A stretch of DNA of 64,000 nucleotides, from contig NZ_LT965953.1 in the NCBI RefSeq assembly GCF_900240995.1, positions 331,303 to 395,302 of the forward strand. Reading direction: 5' to 3'. The first letter of the stretch is position 1. Each line of letters opens with the position of its first letter. The DNA comes from Bacillus sp. Marseille-P3661 (GTDB lineage Bacteria; Bacillota; Bacilli; Bacillales; Bacillaceae_J). Shown one piece after another: positions 1 to 11,113 of the stretch. The notes under the pieces were generated by a model. The model was not told the DNA's origin. It saw nothing but the letters and a program-made list of their open reading frames with translations, and ran no database searches. A program made the position numbers and the translations under genes.

Positions 1-243
1 GCATTAAAAGTAGTTTCAAAAGGAATCAATGAAATGCGCAGTGAGGACTTTGGCTGTTTAATGATTACTCACTATCAACGTCTTTTAAATTACATTACTC
101 CTGACTTTGTTCATGTTATGATGCAAGGTAAAGTAGTGAAATCAGGTGGTCCTGAATTGGCTGAACGTTTGGAAGCTGAAGGTTACGATTGGATCAAAAA
201 AGAACTCGGAATTGAAGACGAAACAATCGGCCAAGAAGCGTAA
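1..243 (+). CDS. sufC: SufC, Fe-S assembly ABC-type ATPase (3' end only)
   Basis: Only the last 80 codons are inside the window, and the reading frame is open from base 1. The fragment holds the end of an ABC ATPase: the D-loop region (ALKVV) and the H-switch histidine in MITHYQRLL, followed by the SufC-type tail with [15 protein letters not shown]. SufC is the soluble ATPase of the SufBCD scaffold that builds Fe-S clusters in the cytoplasm. The sufD start codon follows after 18 bases and a strong ribosome site, so the genes are co-transcribed. Identity is supported by the fragment and by the complete sufDSUB genes downstream. Confidence 0.93.
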   Translation, partial: ALKVVSKGINEMRSEDFGCLMITHYQRLLNYITPDFVHVMMQGKVVKSGGPELAERLEAEGYDWIKKELGIEDETIGQEA

Positions 244-261
244 TAGTTAGGAGGAAATTTG

Positions 262-3219
<2,958 letters not shown>

Positions 3220-3238
3220 AAGATTTATTATTTTGATG

Positions 3239-3277
3239 GAAAAACACCTTATATTGACCGGCAGATATGTGTTTTTC
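3239..3277 (+). terminator. Weak hairpin between sufU and sufB
   Basis: GAAAAACAC (3239-3247) pairs with GTGTTTTTC (3269-3277) across a 21-base loop. The stem is A/T-rich and the 3' arm carries five T residues. It could cause partial termination or protect an mRNA end, lowering sufB relative to sufCDSU, but it is weak and sufB is likely still in the operon. Confidence 0.35.
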
Positions 3278-3338
3278 TTATTAAATTGTAGTTTGAAGGG
3301 TAATTCAATATTACCTCAAAATAAGGAGGGACCAAACG

Positions 3339-4736
3339 ATGGCTAAGAAAATGCCTGAAATCGGCGATTATAAATACGGTTTTAGAGATAAAGACGTTTC
3401 GATATTCCGTTCAAAGCAAGGTCTGACTAAGGAAATCGTTGAAGAAATCTCTAAAATGAAAAAAGAACCGCAATGGATGTTAGACTTCCGTTTAAAATCA
3501 TTAGAGCTTTTTTACAAAATGCCAATGCCACAATGGGGCGGCAACCTAAATGAATTAAACTTTGATGAAATTACGTATTATGTAAAACCATCTGAAAAAT
3601 CAGAGCGTTCTTGGGATGAAGTTCCTGAAGAAATTAAGAACACATTTGATAAGCTTGGTATTCCGGAAGCAGAGCAAAAGTATTTAGCTGGGGTTTCAGC
3701 TCAATATGAATCAGAGGTTGTATACCACAACATGAAGGAAGACCTAGAAGAACTAGGAATTATCTTCAAGGATACAGACTCAGCGCTACGTGAAAACGAA
3801 GATATTTTTAGAAAGCATTTTGGTACAGTTGTACCTCCAGCAGACAATAAGTTTGCGGCGCTTAACTCGGCTGTTTGGTCTGGTGGTTCATTCATCTACG
3901 TGCCAAAAGGCGTAAAGTGTGATACACCACTTCAAGCTTACTTCCGTATTAACTCTGAAAATATGGGACAATTTGAGCGTACACTAATCATCGTTGATGA
4001 CGATGCATCTGTACATTATGTAGAAGGCTGTACGGCGCCAGTTTATACAACAAACTCCCTTCATAGTGCGGTTGTAGAAATTATCGTTAAAAAGAATGCA
4101 TATTGCCGTTATACAACGATTCAAAACTGGGCAAACAACGTCTTTAACCTGGTTACAAAACGTACTACTGTTGATGAAAATGGCACGATGGAATGGATTG
4201 ATGGTAACATCGGTTCTAAGTTAACGATGAAATATCCTGCCTGTATTCTGAAGGGTGAAGGCGCAAGAGGCCTTACTCTTTCTATTGCAATTGCTGGAAA
4301 AGGCCAACACCAAGATGCAGGAGCAAAAATGATTCACTTAGCACCAAACACATCTTCAACGATCGTGTCAAAATCAATTTCTAAACATGGCGGTAACGTA
4401 ACATACCGTGGTGTTGTTCACTTTGGACGTAAAGCAGATGGCTCTCGCTCAAATGTAGAGTGTGACACATTAATTATGGATAATGCGTCTAAGTCAGATA
4501 CTATTCCATATAATGAAATTTTAAATGAAAACATTTCATTAGAGCATGAAGCGAAGGTTTCTAAAGTATCTGAAGAGCAATTGTTCTATCTAATGAGCCG
4601 CGGTATTTCTGAGCAAGAAGCAACAGAAATGATCGTTATGGGCTTTATCGAGCCATTCACTCGTGAACTTCCAATGGAATATGCGGTTGAAATGAACCGT
4701 TTAATCAAGTTCGAAATGGAAGGTTCAATTGGATAA
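3339..4736 (+). CDS. sufB: SufB, Fe-S cluster assembly scaffold subunit
   Basis: A 465-residue SufB protein, the subunit on which the nascent cluster is built in the SufBCD complex. The C-terminal motif [20 protein letters not shown] and the beta-helix core with cysteines (GVKCDTP, VEGCTAP, YPACIL, NVECDTL) match the family. AAGGAGG lies 7-8 bases before the ATG. It is separated from sufU by 119 bases that include a weak hairpin, and it is followed by a strong terminator, so it ends the operon. Length and order (sufCDSUB) match Bacillus. Confidence 0.96.
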   Translation: MAKKMPEIGDYKYGFRDKDVSIFRSKQGLTKEIVEEISKMKKEPQWMLDFRLKSLELFYKMPMPQWGGNLNELNFDEITYYVKPSEKSERSWDEVPEEIKNTFDKLGIPEAEQKYLAGVSAQYESEVVYHNMKEDLEELGIIFKDTDSALRENEDIFRKHFGTVVPPADNKFAALNSAVWSGGSFIYVPKGVKCDTPLQAYFRINSENMGQFERTLIIVDDDASVHYVEGCTAPVYTTNSLHSAVVEIIVKKNAYCRYTTIQNWANNVFNLVTKRTTVDENGTMEWIDGNIGSKLTMKYPACILKGEGARGLTLSIAIAGKGQHQDAGAKMIHLAPNTSSTIVSKSISKHGGNVTYRGVVHFGRKADGSRSNVECDTLIMDNASKSDTIPYNEILNENISLEHEAKVSKVSEEQLFYLMSRGISEQEATEMIVMGFIEPFTRELPMEYAVEMNRLIKFEMEGSIG

Positions 4737-4745
4737 TATATAAAT

Positions 4746-4784
4746 AAAAGCTCGGGCTGTTTTAACTGTCCCGAGCTTTTTTTG
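4746..4784 (+). terminator. Rho-independent terminator of the suf operon
   Basis: AAAAGCTCGGG (4746-4756) pairs with CCCGAGCTTTT (4770-4780) around a 13-base loop and runs into a T-tract. It lies 10 bases after the sufB stop codon. Confidence 0.9.
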
Positions 4785-4826
4785 TCTATTTGGATTTTCG
4801 GAAAACCCTTTTATGGGGCGGTTGCA

Positions 4827-6699
4827 AACCAAATGTCCGCAAAAAAATCAGCGCAATATTTAGCGGACATTGAGTTCTTTATATTGCCCGAAACGGCAAA
4901 CTACTAAGGTTTCACGGACATAAGAGCCGTTATTCCGTGCTAAATCCCCAAATCTGGTTCTCAAAAGCCAAAATAAAGGCTGCAATGTCCGGTAAAGTTC
5001 AGAAACACCTTGTTTTGGAGGTATATAGCGAACCAAATGTCCGCAAAAAAATCAGCGCACTACTTAGCGGACATTAAGTTCTTTATATTGCCCTAAACAG
5101 CAAACTATCAAAGTTTCACGGACATAAGAGCCGTTAATCCCTGCTAAATCCCCAAATTCAGCTGTCAAAAGCCAAAATAAAGGCTGCAATGTCCGGTAAA
5201 GTCCAGAAACACCCCGTTTTGATGCGAATAGCGAACCAGATGTCCGCAAAAAATTCAGCGAAATACTTAGCGGACATTAAGTTCTTTATATTGCCCTAAA
5301 CGGCAAACTACTAAAGTTTCACGGACATAAGAGCCGTTAATCCCTGCTAATTCCTCAAATTCAGCTGTCAAAAGCCAAAATAAAGGCTGCAATGTCCGGT
5401 AAAGTCCAGAAACACCCCGTTTTGATGCGAATAGCGAACCAGATGTCCGCAAAAAATTCAGCGAAATACTTAGCGGACATTAAGTTCTTTATATTGCCCT
5501 AAACGGCAAACTACTAAAGTTTCACGGACATAAGAGCCGTTAATCCCTGCTAATTCCTCAAATTCAGCTGTCAAAAGCCAAAATAAAGGCCTCCATGTCC
5601 GGTAAAGTTCAGAAACACCCCGTTTTGATGCGAATAGCGAACCAAATGTCCGCGAAAAAACTAACGCAGAAGTTAGCGGACATTGAGTTCTTTATATTGC
5701 CCGAAACGGCAAACTACTAAAGTTTCACGGACATAAGAGCTGTTAATCCCTGCTAAATCCTTAAATTCAGCTGTCAAAAGTCAAAATAAAGGCCTCCATG
5801 TCCGGTAAAGTCCAGAAACACCCCGTTTTGATGCGAATAGCGAACCAAATGTCCGCGAAAAAACTAACGCAGAAGTTAGCGGACATTGAGTTCTTTATAT
5901 TGCCCGAAACGGCAAACTACTAAAGTTTCACGGACATAAGAGCTGTTAATCCCTGCTAAATCCTCAAATTCAGCTGTCAAAAGCCAGAAGAAAGGCTGCA
6001 ATGTCCGGTAAAGTTCAGAAACACCCCGTTTTGATGCGAATAGCGAACCAAATGTCCGCGAATAAACTAGCGCAGAAGTTAGCGGACATTAAGTTCTTTA
6101 TATTGCCCTAAACGGCAAACTACTAAAGTTTCACGGACATAAGAGCCGTTAATCCGTGCTAAATCCCCAAAAACAGCTGTCAAAAGCCAGAATAAAGGCC
6201 GCCTTGTCCGGTAAAGTCCAGAAACACCCCGTTTTGATGCGAATAGCGAACCAGATGTCCGCGAAAAAACTAGCGCAGAAGTTAGCGGACATTAAGTTCT
6301 TTATATTGCCCTAAACGGCAAACTACTAAAGTTTCACGGACATAAGAGCCGTTAATCCCTGCTAAATCCTCAAATTCAGCTGTTAAAAGCCAGAATAAAG
6401 GCTGCAATGTCCGGTAAAGTTCAGAAACACCCCGTTTTGATGCGAATAGCGAACCAAATGTCCGCAAAAAAATCAGCGAAATACTTAGCGGACATTAAGT
6501 TCTTTATATTGCCCTAAACGGCAAACTACTAAAGTTTCACGGACATAAGAGCCGTTATTCCGTGCTAAATCCCCAAAAACAGCTGTCAAAAGCTAAAATA
6601 AAGGCCCCGTTGTCCGGTAAAGTCCAGAAACAGCCCGTTTTGAGGTGAATAGCGAACCAAATGTCCGCGAAAAAATCAGCACAATACTTAGCGGACATA
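4827..6699. repeat. Tandem array, 203-bp period, about nine units
   Basis: The sequence AGCGGACAT recurs at 4862, 5066, 5269, 5472, 5675, 5878, 6081, 6284, 6487 and 6690: one interval of 204 and then eight of exactly 203 bases. Each unit contains an inverted pair ATGTCCGC/GCGGACAT about 22 bases apart, and a second inverted pair CGGACAT/ATGTCCGG about 65 bases apart. Units differ by small clusters of changes, for example the loop between the first pair. The period is not a multiple of three, and the short reading frames on the minus strand within units have no ribosome sites, so coding is unlikely. It lies between sufB and yunE. Confidence 0.93.
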
Positions 6700-6785
6700 G
6701 GATGCCTTATTCTGACCAAAACCACACATTCGAAAGTGTTACCGGACAAATAATCCGTTATTCCCTGCAAAATCAGCTCAATCCT
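6700..6785. repeat. Degenerate continuation of the 203-bp array
   Basis: After the last clear GCGGACAT the sequence departs from the consensus, but ACCGGACAAATAATCCGTTA near 6740-6760 still resembles the CGGACATAAGAGCCGTTA part of the unit. This looks like a decayed edge unit. The following bases up to about 7000 are unremarkable A/T-rich DNA with no gene that I can support. Confidence 0.5.
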
Positions 6786-7011
6786 AAGCGTTCAAAGTAT
6801 GCCTTATGTTCCACAAAACCGCAATCTACAAATAATACTCCCGACCAATTTTCGCCATACATCATAAACAAAAATAGGCAAGAACTCATGCCGATGTTGC
6901 TGAAAAGTTCCTTAATGATTGTCTTGCCCATAGAGTTTGTCTTTGTGGTATGCTACTATTTATTCAAGTAGCGTTATAATCTAATAACGGTTTGATAAAA
7001 AAGAAAGTCTG

Positions 7012-7842
7012 GTGTTTAGATTGGAATGGATTATTTTAGTATTTGTTGGGTTTTGTTCAGGAATGATTGGCAGTTTAGTAGGACTTGGGGGCGGCGTCAT
7101 TCTAATTCCTTTTTTATTATTTTTAGGAGCTTATACAACATTAGTAACGCCTATATCTCCTCAAGTACTTGTTGGAATTTCTTTAATAGTGATGATTTTT
7201 ACAGGATTATCTTCAACATTAGCTTATGTAAAGCATAAAAGAGTGGACTATAAGAGCGGCTTGATTTTTTTTATTGGATCGGGTCCGGGGGCGATATTAG
7301 GTTCTTTCTTAAATAAATATTTAACAGAGGATATTTTTTCCGTTTTCTTTGGTGTTTTTGTAATTGTATTGTCGTTTGTATTAATGTTTAGGAATCGGGT
7401 AAAGCCTCTTTTAATTAGCAAAGATGTCAAGTTTACAAGAGAGTACAAGGAAACAGATGGTACTACGGTTATTTATGGCTTTAAGCCGTGGATTGCAATT
7501 TGTCTAACTTTTGTAGTAGGGTTTCTGTCAGGTTTTATCGGAATTGGTGGCGGCTCCTTAATGGTACCAGCAATGATTTTATTATTTGGCTTTCCAATTA
7601 GTGTAGCAGTAGCCACTTCCATGTTTATGGTCTTTTTATCAGCCATTGTAGGTTCAAGCACACATCTTTTCTTAGGCAATGTAGATTGGGTATACGCATT
7701 AGCATTAATTCCTGGTGCTTGGTTTGGGGGAAAAACAGGGGTCTTCATTAATAGCAAATTGAAAAGCGACACCGTGGTTCTTTTATTACGATGGATCTTA
7801 GTTATTATCGGCTTACAATTAATATATCAAGGCATTCAATAA
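7012..7842 (+). CDS. yunE: TauE/SafE-family membrane exporter, YunE-like
   Basis: This 276-residue protein consists of repeated hydrophobic segments with two copies of the glycine-rich family signature: SLVGLGGGVILIPF near residue 25 and GFIGIGGGSLMVPA near residue 175. The TauE/SafE (formerly DUF81) family includes exporters or importers of sulfite, sulfoacetate and related anions; the substrate here is unknown. YunE of B. subtilis belongs to this family and lies in the same yun neighbourhood. The GTG at 7012 is taken as the start, but a TTG at 7021 is possible and the ribosome site is weak in both cases. Confidence 0.85.
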   Translation: MFRLEWIILVFVGFCSGMIGSLVGLGGGVILIPFLLFLGAYTTLVTPISPQVLVGISLIVMIFTGLSSTLAYVKHKRVDYKSGLIFFIGSGPGAILGSFLNKYLTEDIFSVFFGVFVIVLSFVLMFRNRVKPLLISKDVKFTREYKETDGTTVIYGFKPWIAICLTFVVGFLSGFIGIGGGSLMVPAMILLFGFPISVAVATSMFMVFLSAIVGSSTHLFLGNVDWVYALALIPGAWFGGKTGVFINSKLKSDTVVLLLRWILVIIGLQLIYQGIQ

Positions 7843-7926
7843 TCTTTTTGGCTTAGAGACAAACACCTATCACATATCTCCTTTTCCCTCATACAGTAGT
7901 AGTGGAAAGGAGAGTGGGATGAGAAG

Positions 7927-8229
7927 ATGGTTACTATGAAACCCATTATCATAGATAATCAACAATTTACAGCAATAACAGTTCAACTGCCGAAAACTAA
8001 TTTTATGGCGGTTATGTGTGACAACGGCTATATAATGTGTGGAGCGTTAGATGTTGCCCTTCTTAATGAGAAGTTAAAAGATAGAGGAATTATTGCCGGT
8101 CGTGCAGTTGGTGTACGTACTATTGAACAGCTGCTAGAAGCCCCATTAGAATCTGTTACGATTGAAGCTGAAAATCGGGGAATAACAGCCGGCATGACAG
8201 GTAAAGACGCTTTATTAAAAATGTTATAA
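7927..8229 (+). CDS. yunC: YunC-family protein (DUF1805)
   Basis: A 100-residue soluble protein of the DUF1805/YunC family, recognised from GYIMCGALDVALLN, the central IIAGRAVGVRTIEQLL and the C-terminal ITAGMTGKDALLKML. Its biochemical role is not established. A GAAAGGAGAG ribosome site lies about 14 bases upstream of the ATG at 7927, which is somewhat long; a second in-frame ATG lies three codons on. It follows yunE in the same direction and is followed by a strong imperfect hairpin. Confidence 0.85.
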   Translation: MVTMKPIIIDNQQFTAITVQLPKTNFMAVMCDNGYIMCGALDVALLNEKLKDRGIIAGRAVGVRTIEQLLEAPLESVTIEAENRGITAGMTGKDALLKML

Positions 8230-8252
8230 GTAAATATGGCGTCAGGAATAAT

Positions 8253-8336
8253 GAGACTATACCTTCTGGTTTACATTTAGTAACAAAACATAACTTTTAC
8301 TGCTAAATGTAAGATCCAGGGGGGTCTCACTTTTTC
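8253..8336 (+). terminator. Long two-part hairpin after yunC
   Basis: TTACATTTAG (8271-8280) pairs perfectly with CTAAATGTAA (8303-8312) around a 22-base loop. An outer helix GAGAC (8253-8257) pairs with GTCTC (8324-8328), and TTTTTC follows shortly after. It probably ends the yunE-yunC transcript. Confidence 0.6.
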
Positions 8337-8378
8337 AAATAGGACAAGCTTACATTTGAGAGCCTCTATATCCTAGAG

Positions 8379-8406
8379 TAGACAAAAAAATTATTGGTAT
8401 TATACT
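8379..8406 (+). promoter_or_regulatory. SigA-type promoter before the HD-GYP gene
   Basis: TAGACA (8379-8384) and TATACT (8401-8406) are separated by 16 bases. This lies about 70 bases upstream of the HD-GYP start codon and downstream of the yunC hairpin. Confidence 0.6.
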
Positions 8407-8476
8407 ATAAAAATAGTGTGTTAATCACTTATAATTGTTAATATAGAAAAAACCTGACTAGTTAGGGGCAAAGCTT

Positions 8477-9589
8477 ATGAGATTGTTATCAACGAATTCT
8501 TTAAAAGCAAATATGAAACTAGCGAAACCTATATATAATGGAAGAGGACAAATATTGGTTGGTGAAGGTGTACCACTAACCCAACGAATGATTCAGCGCT
8601 TAGCAGATTTAGGCATTACATATGTGTATATAGATGATCCTCATACAAAAGATATCATTGTTACATCTCCAATTACAGAAAAAACTAAAAAAGAAGCGAT
8701 CGATACAATTGAAGAAACGTTTGATGTTGTTCATAAGGAAAAAGAGCTGTCAAAAGTGTTTGTATATGAACGACTTGGAAAACAATTCTCAGCTGTTGTT
8801 CGTGATATATTAAATCAAATAAAAAATCATAAAGATGTTATTTCATTATTATCAGATGTATATTCGTATGATAACTATATCTTTACCCATTCGCTAAATG
8901 TAACCATTTATACATTAGCGCTGGGGCTTGAACTTAAGCTTACCCAAAAGCAGTTAGAAGATATTGGTATGGGCGCCATGCTCCATGATGTCGGGAAGAT
9001 GATGGTGCCAGTTGAAATATTGACGAAACCAGGTCGTTTAACGGACGAAGAATTTAAGATTATCCAAAAGCATTCTGAGGATGGATTTAGTATTTTGAGA
9101 AAAGTGCCAAACATTCCATTAACATCTGCACATTGTGCTTATCAGCACCATGAACGGCTAGATGGAAGTGGCTATCCGAGGGGACTAGTTAAAGATCAAA
9201 TCCATCATTTTGGTCGCATGCTGGCTATTGCTGATGTTTACGATGCGGTTACCTCTAATCGTGTGTATCGTAAGGCTATGCTTCCAACAGAAGGTTTGGA
9301 GATTTTATATACAGGAGCAGGTACTAAATTTGAACAGCCAATGATCGAAGCTTTTAGAAGAGCGATTGCTGTTTACCCTGTTGGGATTACTGTTTATTTA
9401 GGTGATGGTCGAAAAGGTGTTGTAGTTAAACAAAATCCGGGTATGAATGAACGGCCGATTATAAGGATTTTAGAACATGCAGATGGCCGGATTTTAGATC
9501 GACCATATGAATTAGACTTAGGGAAAGAACTTTCAGTAGTGATTGTTGAAACAGATACAACGCTGATGGGTAAACAAAAAACGAATTAA
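8477..9589 (+). CDS. HD-GYP domain protein, probable cyclic-di-GMP phosphodiesterase
   Basis: A 370-residue cytoplasmic protein. Residues about 1-60 form a short N-terminal domain (RMIQRLADLGITYVYIDD) often seen before HD-GYP domains. The HD-GYP domain spans about 120-310: the metal-binding HD is His170-Asp171 in LHDVGK, the paired histidines are in CAYQHHERLDG, and the GYP triplet is at 232-234. All key residues are present, so hydrolysis of c-di-GMP is plausible. There is no receiver domain and no membrane segment. It has its own promoter and interrupts the conserved yunC-yunB order. The ATG is chosen as the first in frame; the ribosome site (AGGGGC) is weak. Confidence 0.88.
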   Translation: MRLLSTNSLKANMKLAKPIYNGRGQILVGEGVPLTQRMIQRLADLGITYVYIDDPHTKDIIVTSPITEKTKKEAIDTIEETFDVVHKEKELSKVFVYERLGKQFSAVVRDILNQIKNHKDVISLLSDVYSYDNYIFTHSLNVTIYTLALGLELKLTQKQLEDIGMGAMLHDVGKMMVPVEILTKPGRLTDEEFKIIQKHSEDGFSILRKVPNIPLTSAHCAYQHHERLDGSGYPRGLVKDQIHHFGRMLAIADVYDAVTSNRVYRKAMLPTEGLEILYTGAGTKFEQPMIEAFRRAIAVYPVGITVYLGDGRKGVVVKQNPGMNERPIIRILEHADGRILDRPYELDLGKELSVVIVETDTTLMGKQKTN

Positions 9590-9642
9590 ATGAAATAGTC
9601 CCTCGATACAAGCATATGTATAGTTTGTAAGGAGGGATTTTT

Positions 9643-10398
9643 TTGCGGAAAATTAGGCGACCTATAATGCGTAAAGGGCCATTGCCGTTTCGTTATGTCT
9701 TTTTAATAACATTCGTGATTTTTAACTTGTTCACCTTCCAAGGTCTATGGATTATTAATAAAGGTATCGAACCAACTTTAATGGCGATTGCCGAAACAAG
9801 AATTGCGCAAATGGCCACTCTCGCCATTAATGAAGCCATCAAATCCTACACAGCAGAAGAGTTAAATTTAGATAACTTAGTTCTCATCGAAAAAGATACA
9901 GAAGGCCAAATCACTACTATAGGTTGGAATGCTCCAATTGTGCAATTGTTATTAAATCATACAACTAAAAATGTTCAAGATTATTTACATGCTGTTGAAA
10001 AAGGGAATATGCCGCCACCGGACCTCAATTCAGAGGAAATTGCAGCATATAACGATCCTAGTAAAAAAGGGGTTATTGCTGAAATTCCTTTAGGGCAAGC
10101 AACAAATAACATATTATTAGCTAACTTGGGCCCTGTCATTCCTGTTCGCTTTTCAGTAATCGGGGATGTTAATACCGATATGAGAAAGAAAGTGACTGAG
10201 TACGGAATCAATAATGTCCTAGTCGAGCTTTCTATTCATATTGAGGTAGATATTCGTGTTACTATTCCTTTTGCGAGTGATACGGTAACAGTAACGTCTG
10301 ATATTCCGGTTGATATTCGTACGATACAAGGAGAAGTTCCATACTTTTATAATAGTGGTGAAGGTGGAGAGCCATCTATAGAAGCGCCGCTTCCATAA
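9643..10398 (+). CDS. yunB: Sporulation protein YunB
   Basis: A 251-residue protein with a basic N-terminus and one membrane segment near residues 18-38 (YVFLITFVIFNLFTFQ), followed by an extracytoplasmic domain. The pattern GLWIINKGIEPTLMAIAETR matches the YunB family, known in B. subtilis as a mother-cell sporulation protein. The start is TTG at 9643, which has AAGGAGGG seven bases upstream; no ATG is placed as well. Its function in spore formation is not defined biochemically. It is the last gene before the lysine-riboswitch leader. Confidence 0.88.
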   Translation: MRKIRRPIMRKGPLPFRYVFLITFVIFNLFTFQGLWIINKGIEPTLMAIAETRIAQMATLAINEAIKSYTAEELNLDNLVLIEKDTEGQITTIGWNAPIVQLLLNHTTKNVQDYLHAVEKGNMPPPDLNSEEIAAYNDPSKKGVIAEIPLGQATNNILLANLGPVIPVRFSVIGDVNTDMRKKVTEYGINNVLVELSIHIEVDIRVTIPFASDTVTVTSDIPVDIRTIQGEVPYFYNSGEGGEPSIEAPLP

Positions 10399-10502
10399 AA
10401 GAGTACATTTCTATAAGTTTTATATGCAGAAAAAACTGTAGATAGATAAACATACCATTCGATAGTTGGAATTATATAGAACCAATTAGATCGAAAAAGT
10501 AA

Positions 10503-10531
10503 TTGAGGTAAAAATAATATTTTGATAATAT
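10503..10531 (+). promoter_or_regulatory. Probable promoter of the lysine-riboswitch transcript
   Basis: TTGAGG (10503-10508) and TAATAT (10526-10531) are separated by 17 bases, just upstream of the aptamer. Confidence 0.5.
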
Positions 10532-10547
10532 AATATAGTCAACTTAA

Positions 10548-10718
10548 TATTATCACCGTCATTGCGATGGGGTAGAGGTCGCAAGAAATATAAGTAACTA
10601 ATGTAAGGATGACAACGATGACCATTAGTGAAAGGATTTCCTGCCGAAGTAAAAATAAGAGTCAAGCTTATTTTTGCTGGTATTATCTTGATAATAGGAT
10701 AATACTGTCGTTGTATAG
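10548..10718 (+). promoter_or_regulatory. Lysine riboswitch (L box) aptamer
   Basis: The conserved L-box blocks appear in order: GGTAGAGGTCGC at 10571, AAGTAACTAATG with its partner CATTAGTGAAAGGA, then TGCCGAAGT near 10632, and GCTGG at 10676. Three arms are visible: ACTAATG/CATTAGT, AAAAATAAG/CTTATTTTT and GTATTATC/GGATAATAC. This matches the five-helix lysine aptamer of lysC leaders. The next gene is an NhaC-family transporter, and comparative genomics has linked L-box-controlled NhaC homologues to lysine uptake. High lysine would be expected to reduce expression. Confidence 0.92.
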
Positions 10719-10727
10719 TGTATAGGT

Positions 10728-10764
10728 TTATTAATCACGAAGAAGTGATAATACTTTTTTTGAA
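10728..10764 (+). terminator. First terminator-like hairpin after the lysine aptamer
   Basis: TTATT-ATCAC pairs with GTGAT-AATA around a GAAGAA loop with one bulged base, and is followed by seven T residues. It is the natural candidate for the intrinsic terminator of the riboswitch. Confidence 0.65.
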
Positions 10765-10795
10765 AAACATTGTAATGAACAATTACATGTTTTTC
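10762..10795 (+). repeat. Bulged-T hairpin element, copy 1
   Basis: GAAAAACAT, a single unpaired T, and GTAAT pair with ATTAC and ATGTTTTTC. The same core with the same unpaired T occurs before hom at 26563-26609. Confidence 0.6.
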
Positions 10796-10845
10796 CACAT
10801 ACAACGGAGAGCTACAGATCTGCATGGAGGATAACATAACATTAC

Positions 10846-10888
10846 AAGAGGTAATGATAGGTTATTTTCTATCATTAGCTCTTTTTTT
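10846..10888 (+). terminator. Second terminator in the NhaC leader
   Basis: AGAG and TAATGATAG pair with CTATCATTA and CTCT around a GTTATTTT loop, with a G/G mismatch between the two parts. A run of T follows directly. It has the form of a strong intrinsic terminator about 170 bases past the aptamer. Confidence 0.7.
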
Positions 10889-11035
10889 ATTATCAATTTT
10901 CGGGACTTTTGTAGGAAAAGTAATATCTTTATATGCCTACACTGATAGGGTCGTAGATATTGGCATATTTAATCAAAAATTTAATAAATGTGCATGATAG
11001 TAAAAGAAGGGTTAGTAGCTTGTTTAAGGAAGGTT

Positions 11036-11076
11036 CATATAAGAAAAACATGTTAATCACATTTTTTTCTTATATG
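11036..11076 (+). promoter_or_regulatory. A/T-rich hairpin just before the NhaC ribosome site
   Basis: CATATAAGAAAAA (11036-11048) pairs perfectly with TTTTTCTTATATG (11064-11076) around a 15-base loop. It ends 37 bases before the NhaC start codon. Confidence 0.5.
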
Positions 11077-11113
11077 TTTGTGGCGAAATTTGTAGAAAAA
11101 TGGAGGGAAGACA

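Noticed and set aside
5064-6467. Repeated 61-residue minus-strand frames in the 203-bp array
   Set aside because: They follow the DNA period rather than a coding frame, and 203 is not a multiple of three.
6645-6971. 108-residue plus-strand frame after the 203-bp array
   Set aside because: It starts inside the last repeat unit, has no ribosome site and no recognisable domain.
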